Shown here piece by piece: positions 55,356-63,365 of a stretch of DNA of 64,000 bases. The DNA comes from Chitinophagales bacterium (GTDB taxonomy: Bacteria; Bacteroidota; Bacteroidia; Chitinophagales; JADIYW01), in contig JACJXT010000013.1 in the NCBI GenBank assembly GCA_020636535.1, positions 124,001 through 188,000 of the forward strand. Direction: 5' to 3'. The notes under the pieces were generated by a model. The model was not told where the DNA came from. It did not search any database and saw nothing but the letters and a program-made list of their open reading frames with translations. The position numbers and the translations under genes were made by a program. Numbering within the stretch: position 1 is the stretch's first letter; each line of letters starts with the position of its first letter.

Positions 55356-55383
55356 GAAACAAAAGGGATTACCTTTTTGTTTT
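55356..55383 (+). terminator. Terminator of pgk
   Basis: A stem AAACAAAAGG / CCTTTTTGTTT with one bulged T and a short loop, ending in TTTTATATATA. Position and T-rich tail fit a rho-independent terminator for the rightward pgk transcript. Confidence 0.6.
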
Positions 55384-55449
55384 ATATATAATACGCTTAA
55401 ACTGAAGTTTTAGTTTATAGATTATAAAAAATTAATGTTTGTTAAGAAT

Positions 55450-55860
55450 TTACACAGGATACTCTGCAATATTATTTTCTGTTTCCCAAAGTTTTAAGTG
55501 AAGTTCTAAGTCTTTTGGTAGCTTTGCTTTTATCATATCGTAGATGACAACAATAATATTTTCCACTGTTGGATTTAAGTTTTTAAATTCCTCAGTATCT
55601 AAATTTAGGTTTCTATGGTCAAATTTTTCCATCACTGTTTCATTAATAATTTGTTTGATGGTTTTCAAATCTATCACATAACCAGTAGTTGCATCAATAG
55701 TACCTATCACTTTTACTTCTAGCACATAATTGTGTCCATGATAATTTTCATTAGCACACAAACCAAATATTTCCTTGTTTTTTTCAACAGTCCAAGCAGC
55801 ATTCCATAATTTATGTGCAGCATTAAATTTAGCTATTCTTATAAGTCCTACTTTTTTCAT
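55450..55860 (-). CDS. 6-pyruvoyltetrahydropterin synthase family enzyme
   Basis: 136 residues from the ATG at 55860; 16 extra residues upstream are not family-like. Zinc ligands are KFNAAHKLWN and the HGH of CANENYHGHNY. The Cys-x5-His-Gly-His spacing is that of true pyruvoyl-tetrahydropterin synthases; QueD enzymes of queuosine synthesis usually have Cys-x3-His-Gly-His. It may thus make a pterin, though annotation by this motif alone is not proof. No folE or queuosine genes are nearby. It is a single gene, convergent with pgk. Confidence 0.85.
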   Translation of the reverse strand: MKKVGLIRIAKFNAAHKLWNAAWTVEKNKEIFGLCANENYHGHNYVLEVKVIGTIDATTGYVIDLKTIKQIINETVMEKFDHRNLNLDTEEFKNLNPTVENIIVVIYDMIKAKLPKDLELHLKLWETENNIAEYPV

Positions 55861-56054
55861 TAAACCCAAATTACATATTAGACTTTGTAATGAGAAGAAA
55901 TTATGCAAAATATTTACGAAGCACGGAGTTTTTTTCTCACAGATGTAGTTTTAACTACATTGAGAATAAAAAAATGAGTACTGAAGTAAATATAAAGTAG
56001 AATTTTTTCGGAATAAATTTCTAATGTGTAAGTTTGGGTTTATATTTGTTTGCC

Positions 56055-57173
56055 ATGCAATTTAGTGAAGTAATAGGACAAGAAAAAGTAAAATCACATC
56101 TTTTACAACAAGTAAACAAAGATGCAATACCACATGCACAGTTATTTTTAAGCAGTTTAGGTGCTGGTGCTTTGCCTATTGCTTTGGCATTTGCTCAGTA
56201 TATTGTATGTACCAATAAATCAGAGAATGATAGTTGTGGTGTTTGTGCTGCTTGTGTTAAAGCCAGCAAATTAATTCATCCAGACATACATTTTACTTTT
56301 CCTGTAATTAAAAAAAGTGGTAGCAATAAACCTTCGTTGAGCAACGATTATCTGCCAGCTTTTAGAAATGCAGTTATTAGCAATCCATATATCGATGAAA
56401 TTTCGTGGTTAAGTACCATTAACGATGAAGCTAAACAAGGCAATATTACTGCTGATGAATGTAGACAAATCATCAAAAACTTAAATTTAAAGTCTTTTGA
56501 ATCTCCTTATAAAATTCAAATTATTTGGATGGCTGAAGCACTTAAAAAAGAAGGAAACATCTTACTAAAATTACTAGAAGAACCTACACCAAATACAGTA
56601 TTGATATTAATTGCTGAAAATCAAGAAGCCATTCTATCTACAATTTATTCTAGGTGTCAGATTGTAAAAATCAACGCTATTGATGATGCCATTGTTTTTG
56701 AAGCACTTAAACAAAAAGGTGTTGACGAACAAAAAGCAGAACGCATTGCCTTTTTATCAAACGGAAATTATAGCGAAGCACTACAACTAACCGAAAAAGA
56801 AATTGACCAAGATACTTTGTTGTTGCAAGAATGGTTTAAACATACTATACAGTTCAATACTTATGCTTTAAATAAATGGATAGACAACTATTCAAAAATG
56901 AGTAGAGAAAATATAAAAACATTTTTCAAATATATTTTGCATGTACTAAGAGAAACACTACAACTCAATTTCAATCAATCTTATAAAGTAAGATTAAACG
57001 AAGAAGAGTTTAAAATTGCCAAAGCACTATTAAAATATCTAGATTTAGATAAGTTTGCGGAGATTGAAAAACTAATAGACAACAAGCACTACGAAATTGA
57101 ACGAAATGTAAATGCCAAAGTAGCTTTAATGGACTTATCAATTAATGTAAAAAGAATTATTTCGCAGAAATAA
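56055..57173 (+). CDS. holB: DNA polymerase III delta' subunit-like clamp-loader protein
   Basis: 372 residues from the ATG at 56055. A -7 element TATATTTG at 56041-56048 rules out the upstream ATG at 56034. The start MQFSEVIGQEKVKSHLL is typical. A zinc-binding cluster (CTNKSENDSCGVCAACVKAS) and an AAA+ core with LLKLLEEPTPNTVLILIAE follow; the P loop is altered (LSSLGAGALP), as usual for delta'. It opens and loads the sliding clamp at replication forks. It is followed by ricT after a 202-bp gap that holds a MITE-like element. Confidence 0.9.
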   Translation: MQFSEVIGQEKVKSHLLQQVNKDAIPHAQLFLSSLGAGALPIALAFAQYIVCTNKSENDSCGVCAACVKASKLIHPDIHFTFPVIKKSGSNKPSLSNDYLPAFRNAVISNPYIDEISWLSTINDEAKQGNITADECRQIIKNLNLKSFESPYKIQIIWMAEALKKEGNILLKLLEEPTPNTVLILIAENQEAILSTIYSRCQIVKINAIDDAIVFEALKQKGVDEQKAERIAFLSNGNYSEALQLTEKEIDQDTLLLQEWFKHTIQFNTYALNKWIDNYSKMSRENIKTFFKYILHVLRETLQLNFNQSYKVRLNEEEFKIAKALLKYLDLDKFAEIEKLIDNKHYEIERNVNAKVALMDLSINVKRIISQK

Positions 57174-57206
57174 TGCTTAAATAGAATATTCTGCTATTTT
57201 TGTATC

Positions 57207-57348
57207 ATTGTACATTTGGTCGTCATTCCTGAAAATTTCGTAGTATACGAAGAAATTTATTAGGAATCTACCTTAAAAATCGTAAAAAAGATTCCCAATC
57301 AAGTTGAGAATGACGATTTTTAGTTTATTTTGTATCCAAATGCACAAT
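57207..57348. repeat. MITE-like palindromic element (142 bp)
   Basis: The ends are inverted repeats, ATTGTACATTTGG on the left and CCAAATGCACAAT on the right (12 of 13 positions match). Just inside are CGTCATTC and GAATGACG, also inverted. The middle contains GAAAATTTCGTAG, shared with 24343-24480. It has no coding capacity. It fills most of the holB-ricT gap and would form a long hairpin in RNA. Confidence 0.72.
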
Positions 57349-57375
57349 AGTTTTTATAAGTATTAAATAATAAAT

Positions 57376-58530
57376 ATGAGTTGTAGTGGATGTGGTTCTG
57401 GAAGTACGCCAAGTGGTTGTGGTAATAATGGTTACTGTGCTAGTGGTGGTTGTTCTAAGTTAGAAGTTTACGATTGGCTGTCTGATATTACATATGACAG
57501 CTTTACCAAATATGATACTTTTGAAATAAGCTTTAAAAATGGTTCGAGAAAAGGTTTCTATAAACTCGACAAACCTTTAGATATTGTAACTGGCGATTTT
57601 GTGATTGTAGAATCATCAGTTGGTTACGATTTAGGTAAAGTATCTTTAAGTGGCGAGTTGGTCAATCTTCAAATGAGAAAAAAAAGAATCAACACCAAAA
57701 CTTACGAGTTTAGAAAAATACTTAGAATTGCGAAGCAACACGAGTTAGACTTACTCGATGATGTAAGAAAAAAAGAAAAAGAAACCATGCTAAAAGCTAG
57801 AATTTTGGCACGCAATTTGGGACTAGATATGAAGCTAGGTGCTGTTGAATATCAAGCAGATGGTAAAAAAGCAACTTTTTATTATTTTGCTGATGGTAGA
57901 GTAGATTTTAGAGAATTGATTAAAGTACTAGCAAAAGAGTTCAGTATTAAAATTGAAATGCGACAAATTGGTGCTAGACAAGAAGCTGGAATAGTTGGTG
58001 GTATAGGTTCTTGTGGTAGAGAGTTGTGTTGTTCTACTTGGTTAACTAGTTTTAAATCGGTAAATACAACAGCAGCAAGATACCAGAACTTATCTATCAA
58101 TCAAACTAAATTGTCTGGACAATGTGGTAGATTGAAATGTTGTTTAAACTATGAATTAGACACTTATTTAGATGCACTAAAAGCTGTTCCCAAAAAGGCA
58201 GATAAATTGTATTTAAAAGATGGTATTGCTAATTTGGTTAAAACAGATGTACTAAAAGGCGAAATGTTGTACTACTACGATAATCAGTATTATAACTTAA
58301 GCTTAGAAAGTGTCACTACTATTGTTACTATGAACAGCAACAAGCAACAACCACATAATTTAAAAGATTTGGCTATAGTTGCCGAAGCTAAAATTGAAGA
58401 AGAAAATTTTGTTGATTTAGTTGGACAAATATCTATAAATAGCTTAGATAAAAATGATAAGAAGAAGAAAAAAAGAAAGAATTACAGAAACAAAAGGTCT
58501 AATCCAAATAATAGAAAAGACAAGAAATAG
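57376..58530 (+). CDS. ricT: PSP1/RicT-family protein
   Basis: 384 residues. The start is Cys/Gly-rich (MSCSGCGSGSTPSGCGNNG), a feature of the Bacteroidota versions. The PSP1 domain covers about 80-280, with cysteines in GIGSCGRELCCSTW and SGQCGRLKCCLNYE that in B. subtilis RicT relatives bind Fe-S clusters. A Lys/Arg-rich tail ends the protein. RicT helps control RNA maturation in B. subtilis; the role in this phylum is unknown. In many Bacteroidota the gliding gene gldH follows ricT; here a different secreted protein overlaps its end by 77 nt. Confidence 0.9.
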   Translation: MSCSGCGSGSTPSGCGNNGYCASGGCSKLEVYDWLSDITYDSFTKYDTFEISFKNGSRKGFYKLDKPLDIVTGDFVIVESSVGYDLGKVSLSGELVNLQMRKKRINTKTYEFRKILRIAKQHELDLLDDVRKKEKETMLKARILARNLGLDMKLGAVEYQADGKKATFYYFADGRVDFRELIKVLAKEFSIKIEMRQIGARQEAGIVGGIGSCGRELCCSTWLTSFKSVNTTAARYQNLSINQTKLSGQCGRLKCCLNYELDTYLDALKAVPKKADKLYLKDGIANLVKTDVLKGEMLYYYDNQYYNLSLESVTTIVTMNSNKQQPHNLKDLAIVAEAKIEEENFVDLVGQISINSLDKNDKKKKKRKNYRNKRSNPNNRKDKK

Positions 58531-59137
58531 TATTTTTAAAAGTACTATACTTTTACTTTTTTTATTGTTGATGATAGCGACGACTGTAAAAGCCAACGAC
58601 CAAAATTTAACGACCAAACCTTTTAAACCTATTAAAGAATTACCTTACGCTTTTACCAAACAAATTAAAGTAGTCAATAAAGAATTTGTAGTTGCTTTTG
58701 GTATGCGATTAGATTCTGCAATGCGTGATATTAGAAATTACAACGCAGACTATATTCATGATGCAATTACTAAAACCAAAGACTTTGATTTAATTTTTAG
58801 AACACCATTTTGGATTGCACTAGATAGTACACATTACACTAAATTTATTCCAGAGCTTATTTTAATGCTTACTGACACTACTTATATTGGATTAGAAAAT
58901 GCAGGTGGCATTACCATTTGGAGTAGAATGAAAGACAATAAAGAAGTACTGAAACAGAATCCGTTGAACTACCAAATAGATGACGATATTTTTACTATTG
59001 CAGGAAGAGCAAGTTGGATATTAAAACGACTTACGAAAAATGAGTTTGGTATAGTAAAACCAAATATGGAACACAAAGAATTGGTCAATATTCAAAAGCA
59101 ATGGATAAAATGGCTCAATACGCTATTGATTAAGTAA
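58454..59137 (+). CDS. Secreted or membrane-anchored protein, unknown, overlapping ricT
   Basis: 227 residues. The only usable ATG that keeps the export signal is at 58454, giving an unusual 28-residue Lys/Arg-rich head before a hydrophobic segment (about 29-46, ending VKAN) and a 77-nt overlap with the ricT tail in another frame. The mature part has helical and beta segments (LTKNEFGIVKPNMEHKEL) with no recognised domain and no lipobox. It occupies the place where gldH often lies but does not resemble GldH. A 5' frame error cannot be excluded. Confidence 0.65.
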   Translation: MIRRRKKERITETKGLIQIIEKTRNSIFKSTILLLFLLLMIATTVKANDQNLTTKPFKPIKELPYAFTKQIKVVNKEFVVAFGMRLDSAMRDIRNYNADYIHDAITKTKDFDLIFRTPFWIALDSTHYTKFIPELILMLTDTTYIGLENAGGITIWSRMKDNKEVLKQNPLNYQIDDDIFTIAGRASWILKRLTKNEFGIVKPNMEHKELVNIQKQWIKWLNTLLIK

Positions 59138-59221
59138 GTTTATAATGACTTCTAAATTATCAACTCGTCATTATGAAATTTTGAGAGGAACGAACAAAAT
59201 TGAAACAATCTCAAATTGCAA

Positions 59222-59758
59222 ATGCTAGAAAATACATTAAATATAATTGAGAAAGATTTAATCGAAGGAAAAAAATTTCTAGCATGTAATAAATTAAGAA
59301 ATTTAATTAATGATTATCCTGATGATTTTTTTCTAAGAGAAAGATTAGCTGAAATATATTTTGAAAGTAACTTTTTAGATTATGCAGGTTTATATTGGAT
59401 GCTAACTGAACCAAAAACAGAAAATATTAAATTAGCTCAAGATACTTATCTTCAATCTGTAAACTATTCCAGTTATAAAATTTTAAATGACATTCGTTTT
59501 TGTGGCGATAGAAGACTATTGACTGATTATGCTAGAAACACAATAATTAAATTAGAAAAAGATTGCGAGAAGAAAAAAATTACGCTTCCAAAATTCAAAC
59601 GAAAATCTAATAAAAAACGAGTTCAACATCAAACAAAAGATACAAGTGGTTGTTTCGGAAAATATTTAGGAGCTTTTATTGTAATATTTTTTATTATCAT
59701 TTTATTGTTAGGATTACAAAGTCTTTTTACTATTATAAAATCATTCTTCTACAACTAA
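59222..59758 (+). CDS. DUF6584-like protein with C-terminal membrane helix
   Basis: 178 residues from the ATG at 59222; a TTG two codons earlier is less likely. The N-terminal helical repeat (about 10-60, KKFLACNKLRNLINDYPDD and LRERLAEIYFESNFLDYAG) resembles the TPR-like DUF6584 family, in which a YW motif (GLYWML) is usual. A basic linker and one membrane helix (about 150-172) follow, so it is a tail-anchored protein with a cytoplasmic helical domain. The function is unknown. It is convergent with the YihY gene, overlapping it by 4 bp at the stop codons. Confidence 0.7.
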   Translation: MLENTLNIIEKDLIEGKKFLACNKLRNLINDYPDDFFLRERLAEIYFESNFLDYAGLYWMLTEPKTENIKLAQDTYLQSVNYSSYKILNDIRFCGDRRLLTDYARNTIIKLEKDCEKKKITLPKFKRKSNKKRVQHQTKDTSGCFGKYLGAFIVIFFIIILLLGLQSLFTIIKSFFYN

Positions 59759-60693
59759 TTTTCCTTATCACTACTCATTTCTAGTTTTTTAAGTGCTATG
59801 CTGTTGTTGAGTTCAAAGCCAAATAAAAGTACTAATGCATTTAAATAAATCCATATCATAATCACTATAATAATTCCTAGTGAACCATACAATCTGTTAA
59901 AATCATTTAAATAAGCAGTATATATTCTAAACACATAAGAAGTAATCATAGATATTATTGTAGCAAATGTTGCACCTATAGAAAAATATTTATACTTGCG
60001 TTTTAGTGCTGGACCATAATAATATATCAAAGAAAATATATTTAAAAAACAGAATGCTATAATTAAAAACTTTACTATACTCAAACTTATCGATACAATA
60101 TAAGCATCGGTATGCAATAACTTCAACAACATAGTAACTAGTGTTTTTCCTTCAATAATTAAAACAATAGCAATAATTAGTTGTAGATTAACTAAGAACA
60201 ATAGTTTTATAGAAGTTAGCCATTTTTGAATAAAATTTCTTTTTTTAAATGTCGGATTAATTTTATCAAACGCTTGCATAATTGAGTTGACTGCATTCGT
60301 TGCTATAAAAATTGCCATAAAAAAATTAATCGACACCAAACCTGTTCTTTGCACACTTACTATATCTAAAATGGTAGATTGTAGTACTACAAATACATTT
60401 TGTGGAATTATAGCTGCTAAAAAATTAAATAAAGAAGTATCAAAATTATTGATTGGAATGTATGGTATCAACGAAAAAAGAAAGATAATACTAGGAAACA
60501 TCGCTAAGATAAAATAAAACGAAATACTAGATGCTCTTACAGATAGATTGTCTTTTTTTATTTCTTCTATAAACTGTTGTAATACATGGTACAGTGGTAT
60601 TCCTTCAAATCCAATTGGCGAAAACGACTTTAGCTTTTCAATCAACCTTGGAGAAACTTTATCTTTTATTGTATGTTTAATTTGTTGTTTCAA
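59755..60693 (-). CDS. YihY/BrkB-family membrane protein
   Basis: 312 residues, about six membrane helices. RASSISFYFILAMFPSIIFL and the later GSLGIIIVIMIWIYLNALVLLFGFELN are the typical first and last conserved blocks of this family. Once called ribonuclease BN in error, these proteins are now regarded as possible lipid or solute exporters; the function is unproved. It starts 1 nt after mltG ends, so the two are co-transcribed. Confidence 0.9.
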   Translation of the reverse strand: MKQQIKHTIKDKVSPRLIEKLKSFSPIGFEGIPLYHVLQQFIEEIKKDNLSVRASSISFYFILAMFPSIIFLFSLIPYIPINNFDTSLFNFLAAIIPQNVFVVLQSTILDIVSVQRTGLVSINFFMAIFIATNAVNSIMQAFDKINPTFKKRNFIQKWLTSIKLLFLVNLQLIIAIVLIIEGKTLVTMLLKLLHTDAYIVSISLSIVKFLIIAFCFLNIFSLIYYYGPALKRKYKYFSIGATFATIISMITSYVFRIYTAYLNDFNRLYGSLGIIIVIMIWIYLNALVLLFGFELNNSIALKKLEMSSDKEN

Positions 60694-60694
60694 C

Positions 60695-61747
60695 TTATTT
60701 AATGGCTCTTTCGTTTAAAGCTTGCTGGTATTTCTTTGCATTTACTTGATGCTCTTGCCAAGTTACAGCAAAATTATGATATCCAGAAAAGTCTTCTTTG
60801 GCACAAAAAAACAAATAACTATGATTTTCTGCATTTAAAACTGCTTTTATAGTACTTGCTTCAGGAAAACAAATTGGTCCTGGTGGCAATCCTGCATATT
60901 TATAAGTGTTGTACGGACTATCTACTTTTAGGTCGTTATAAGTTACTCTTCTGCTAAATCCTAATTTTTGTAGTGCAAATAAAACAGTTGGGTCGGCTTG
61001 TAGTTTCATATTTTTATTTAAGCGATTGATATAAACGCCAGCTATGCGACTTTGCTCATCGTGTTTTGCAGATTCTTTTTGTACGATAGATGCCAATATA
61101 GTTACTGTAGTTGGATTTAAGTTGATTTTTTTTGCCTGTTGTTTTCTAGCATCAGTCCAAAATCGTTCATACTCTTGATATAATTTTTGAACAAATTTTT
61201 CAGCACTTACAGTCCAATAAAATTCATAAGTGTTAGCAATAAAAATAGTCGTAATGTTGTCTGCATTTAATCCAAGCGATTTTTGAAAAGCAGTATCATC
61301 TATAACCGCAGCTAGTTCATCATAAGAAAATTCTAGTTTATTACTCATCTTAGTAATAAAATCATTTTTATCTTTTATATTATTGAATGTAATTTTAACA
61401 GGCGTTTGCAAACCACCTCTTAATTTTCTAACTAACGAAAAGTTAGACGCATTATTATTAATAATATATCTACCAGCTTTTATCACATTTGGATAATTCA
61501 TTCTTTTAGCTAAAAACACAAAAGATGATTTGTTTTTTAATATGTTATTTTTATTTAATGAGTCTAATACCATATCAAATGTTGCACCATTTGGCACATA
61601 CAACTCATAGAAACTCATATTGTTATTATTTTTAATATTATCTCCAAATAAAAATTTTAAAGCTAAAAGTGCTACCACTATTGGTATTATTAATATTATC
61701 AAAAATTTCTTATACATAGTCTGGGTTAAGTTAAAGTTTTTTTTCAA
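60695..61747 (-). CDS. mltG: Endolytic transglycosylase MltG
   Basis: 350 residues; a start ten codons later (61717) is equally good. One N-terminal membrane helix precedes a LysM-like subdomain and the YceG catalytic domain, with the catalytic Glu in ASIVQKESAKHDEQSRIAG and the conserved LQADPTVLFAL and GLPPGPICFPE blocks. MltG cuts nascent peptidoglycan strands in the inner-membrane periplasmic face and sets glycan length. Its promoter region is shared with a divergent candidate small RNA gene (61765-61864). Confidence 0.94.
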   Translation of the reverse strand: MKKNFNLTQTMYKKFLIILIIPIVVALLALKFLFGDNIKNNNNMSFYELYVPNGATFDMVLDSLNKNNILKNKSSFVFLAKRMNYPNVIKAGRYIINNNASNFSLVRKLRGGLQTPVKITFNNIKDKNDFITKMSNKLEFSYDELAAVIDDTAFQKSLGLNADNITTIFIANTYEFYWTVSAEKFVQKLYQEYERFWTDARKQQAKKINLNPTTVTILASIVQKESAKHDEQSRIAGVYINRLNKNMKLQADPTVLFALQKLGFSRRVTYNDLKVDSPYNTYKYAGLPPGPICFPEASTIKAVLNAENHSYLFFCAKEDFSGYHNFAVTWQEHQVNAKKYQQALNERAIK

Positions 61748-61764
61748 AAAAAAAATAGGAAATA

Positions 61765-61796
61765 TTTGTAAATTCTAAATTGATGTTATATATTTG
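61765..61796 (+). promoter_or_regulatory. Promoter of the candidate small RNA
   Basis: TTTG (61765-61768), 20-bp spacer, TATATTTG (61789-61796): a full consensus match pointing rightward into a stretch with no gene. The start of transcription should be near 61801. Confidence 0.78.
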
Positions 61797-61800
61797 GAAC

Positions 61801-61864
61801 AGGGTTTTTATGTTTCTAGACTTTGTGTCTGATTGGGTATGTGCAATGCATACCCTTTTTTTTT
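61801..61864 (+). ncRNA. Candidate small RNA of about 65 nt
   Basis: This stretch follows a consensus promoter by about 5 nt and ends with a strong intrinsic terminator: arms GGGTATG (61835-61841) and CATACCC (61849-61855), then nine T (61856-61864). Between them is a small hairpin AGAC-TTTGT-GTCT at about 61818-61830. The terminator's T run exists only on the plus strand, while both flanking genes run on the minus strand, so it does not serve them. An ATG at 61810 opens a frame that runs through the terminator and is not a credible gene. I do not recognise an Rfam family. Confidence 0.65.
61835..61864 (+). terminator. Intrinsic terminator of the candidate small RNA
   Basis: 7-bp perfect stem GGGTATG / CATACCC with a 7-nt loop followed directly by nine T. 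The T run overlaps the stop codon region of the convergent gene at 61863. In the other direction the stem is followed by AATCAGAC, so it is directional. Confidence 0.85.
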
Positions 61865-63365
61865 ATTTCTTTTTAGAGATTTTAATAATAATATCAATCA
61901 GTGCATCATAAGGTACAACTTCCCAATCTGCAAGAATATAATTTTTGTCTTTCTTTAATTTAAGATATGATTTGTCTTTTGATAGCTTAGTTGGATTAAA
62001 AGAATATTCTACTGCATTAATGAGTACTTCTAAAAATAAAATAGATCTATTATAATAATTTTGATTAATATATCTTTTACCATATACTTTTAACGATTCT
62101 ATTTTGTCTACTATTTTATGTAACTTTTGTTGTCCAATTAAAAATAAAATTTCTATTACTTTAGAAGTAAAATTAAAACCAGCTTTATCTTTACTATAAA
62201 AAGGTATTTGGTTTAAAAATCGGACTAAAGAAAATTTAAAATCACCTTGTTGTTCATGTTGCTTGATAAAATTATAATAGGCATTAAAGATGTACCACTT
62301 TTCTTTTAAATGAGAATACACTGTATCTATTGATTTATTATTGAGTACTTCTGCTATAACTTTTTCTGTTTTGTCTAACGCTTTTGCATTTAAATACAAC
62401 TTAAATTCAAACTCTTTAATTAAAAACCAATTGTAATGACCTTTATTATTAAATTTTGCTTCTTTAGAGGCAACGAAAAACTTAATTCCATTTTTGTAAT
62501 CTCTATTATGCAAAAATACTTTAAGTCGATTTAAAAGTAATAAAATTCTTCTAGGTATACTATTTATATATTTATCGTTATTAAGCAATACCTCTAGTTG
62601 ATTACAATAATCATCTAAATGGTGCATATCTCCAATAGCGTCAAAATATATTAAATTTGAGTATATGTAAAAATATTGTACTTCTGCATCTTTTAATTCA
62701 TCTGATTTCTTTTTTAATTTAATTAAATTTTCATATACACTACTTAATTTACTTTCACTTATTTCAGCATCAGATGAAAATACATTTACAATTTCGTAGT
62801 ATAATAATTTTGCTTCCATATCTAAATTAGAGAAAGAAGCATTTTTATAATACAGCTTTTTATTTTTTTCAAATTGTTTTTTATTGCCACTTATACTATA
62901 ATAATTAGATAAATAAAAATAATATTGTTTTAAAATATCATAAAAATTAAATTTTCTTGCTAGTGCTAAATTGTCTTCTATAATTTCTGCCACTGTTTTA
63001 CTTAATCCTTTTAACCTTACCAATACATCAACAGAGTGTAAAATAGTTAAGCAATCAAAATATGCTTTGGTTTTTATGTTATTAACAAATACTTCATCAG
63101 AATCAATTAAAAGTAGCGTTTTAATCATTTTCTTCTTAAATCTAGATTTAAGCTGCCTGTAATTGTTTTTCTGATTTTCTAAATTTTCATCACCATATAT
63201 ATAGGTTAATGCTGCTTTATCATCTTCAAAAAGATTTTGTTCTATACCTTCATAAAGTTTATAGTATAAACTATCTGTGCTTTGCAAAAAAGTCTTATCA
63301 AACACATCAATGCGTGTTAATTTCCTTCTATTTGCCACTTGTACTAATTCTTTTAGCACTTCCAT
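61863..63365 (-). CDS. 500-residue helical-repeat protein, unknown
   Basis: 500 residues, Lys-, Leu- and Tyr-rich, without signal peptide or membrane helix. Repeating helix pairs (LARKFNFYDILKQYYFYLSNYY, LKDAEVQYFYIYSNL, WFLIKEFEFKLYLNAKAL) suggest a TPR-like solenoid through most of the protein. Similar proteins of about 500 residues occur in this phylum as hypothetical proteins. A TAAATTTG -7 element (complement of 63372-63379) precedes the ATG by 7 nt and overlaps the first TGTCACAAA motif of the upstream region. Presumably it is a cytoplasmic protein-protein scaffold. Confidence 0.75.
   Translation of the reverse strand: MEVLKELVQVANRRKLTRIDVFDKTFLQSTDSLYYKLYEGIEQNLFEDDKAALTYIYGDENLENQKNNYRQLKSRFKKKMIKTLLLIDSDEVFVNNIKTKAYFDCLTILHSVDVLVRLKGLSKTVAEIIEDNLALARKFNFYDILKQYYFYLSNYYSISGNKKQFEKNKKLYYKNASFSNLDMEAKLLYYEIVNVFSSDAEISESKLSSVYENLIKLKKKSDELKDAEVQYFYIYSNLIYFDAIGDMHHLDDYCNQLEVLLNNDKYINSIPRRILLLLNRLKVFLHNRDYKNGIKFFVASKEAKFNNKGHYNWFLIKEFEFKLYLNAKALDKTEKVIAEVLNNKSIDTVYSHLKEKWYIFNAYYNFIKQHEQQGDFKFSLVRFLNQIPFYSKDKAGFNFTSKVIEILFLIGQQKLHKIVDKIESLKVYGKRYINQNYYNRSILFLEVLINAVEYSFNPTKLSKDKSYLKLKKDKNYILADWEVVPYDALIDIIIKISKKK

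Noticed and set aside
61810..61912. Small peptide starting at the ATG within the candidate small RNA
   Set aside because: The frame runs straight through the terminator stem and T run and into the antisense of the neighbouring gene. Its residues are mostly hydrophobic and Phe-rich, as random A/T DNA would give.
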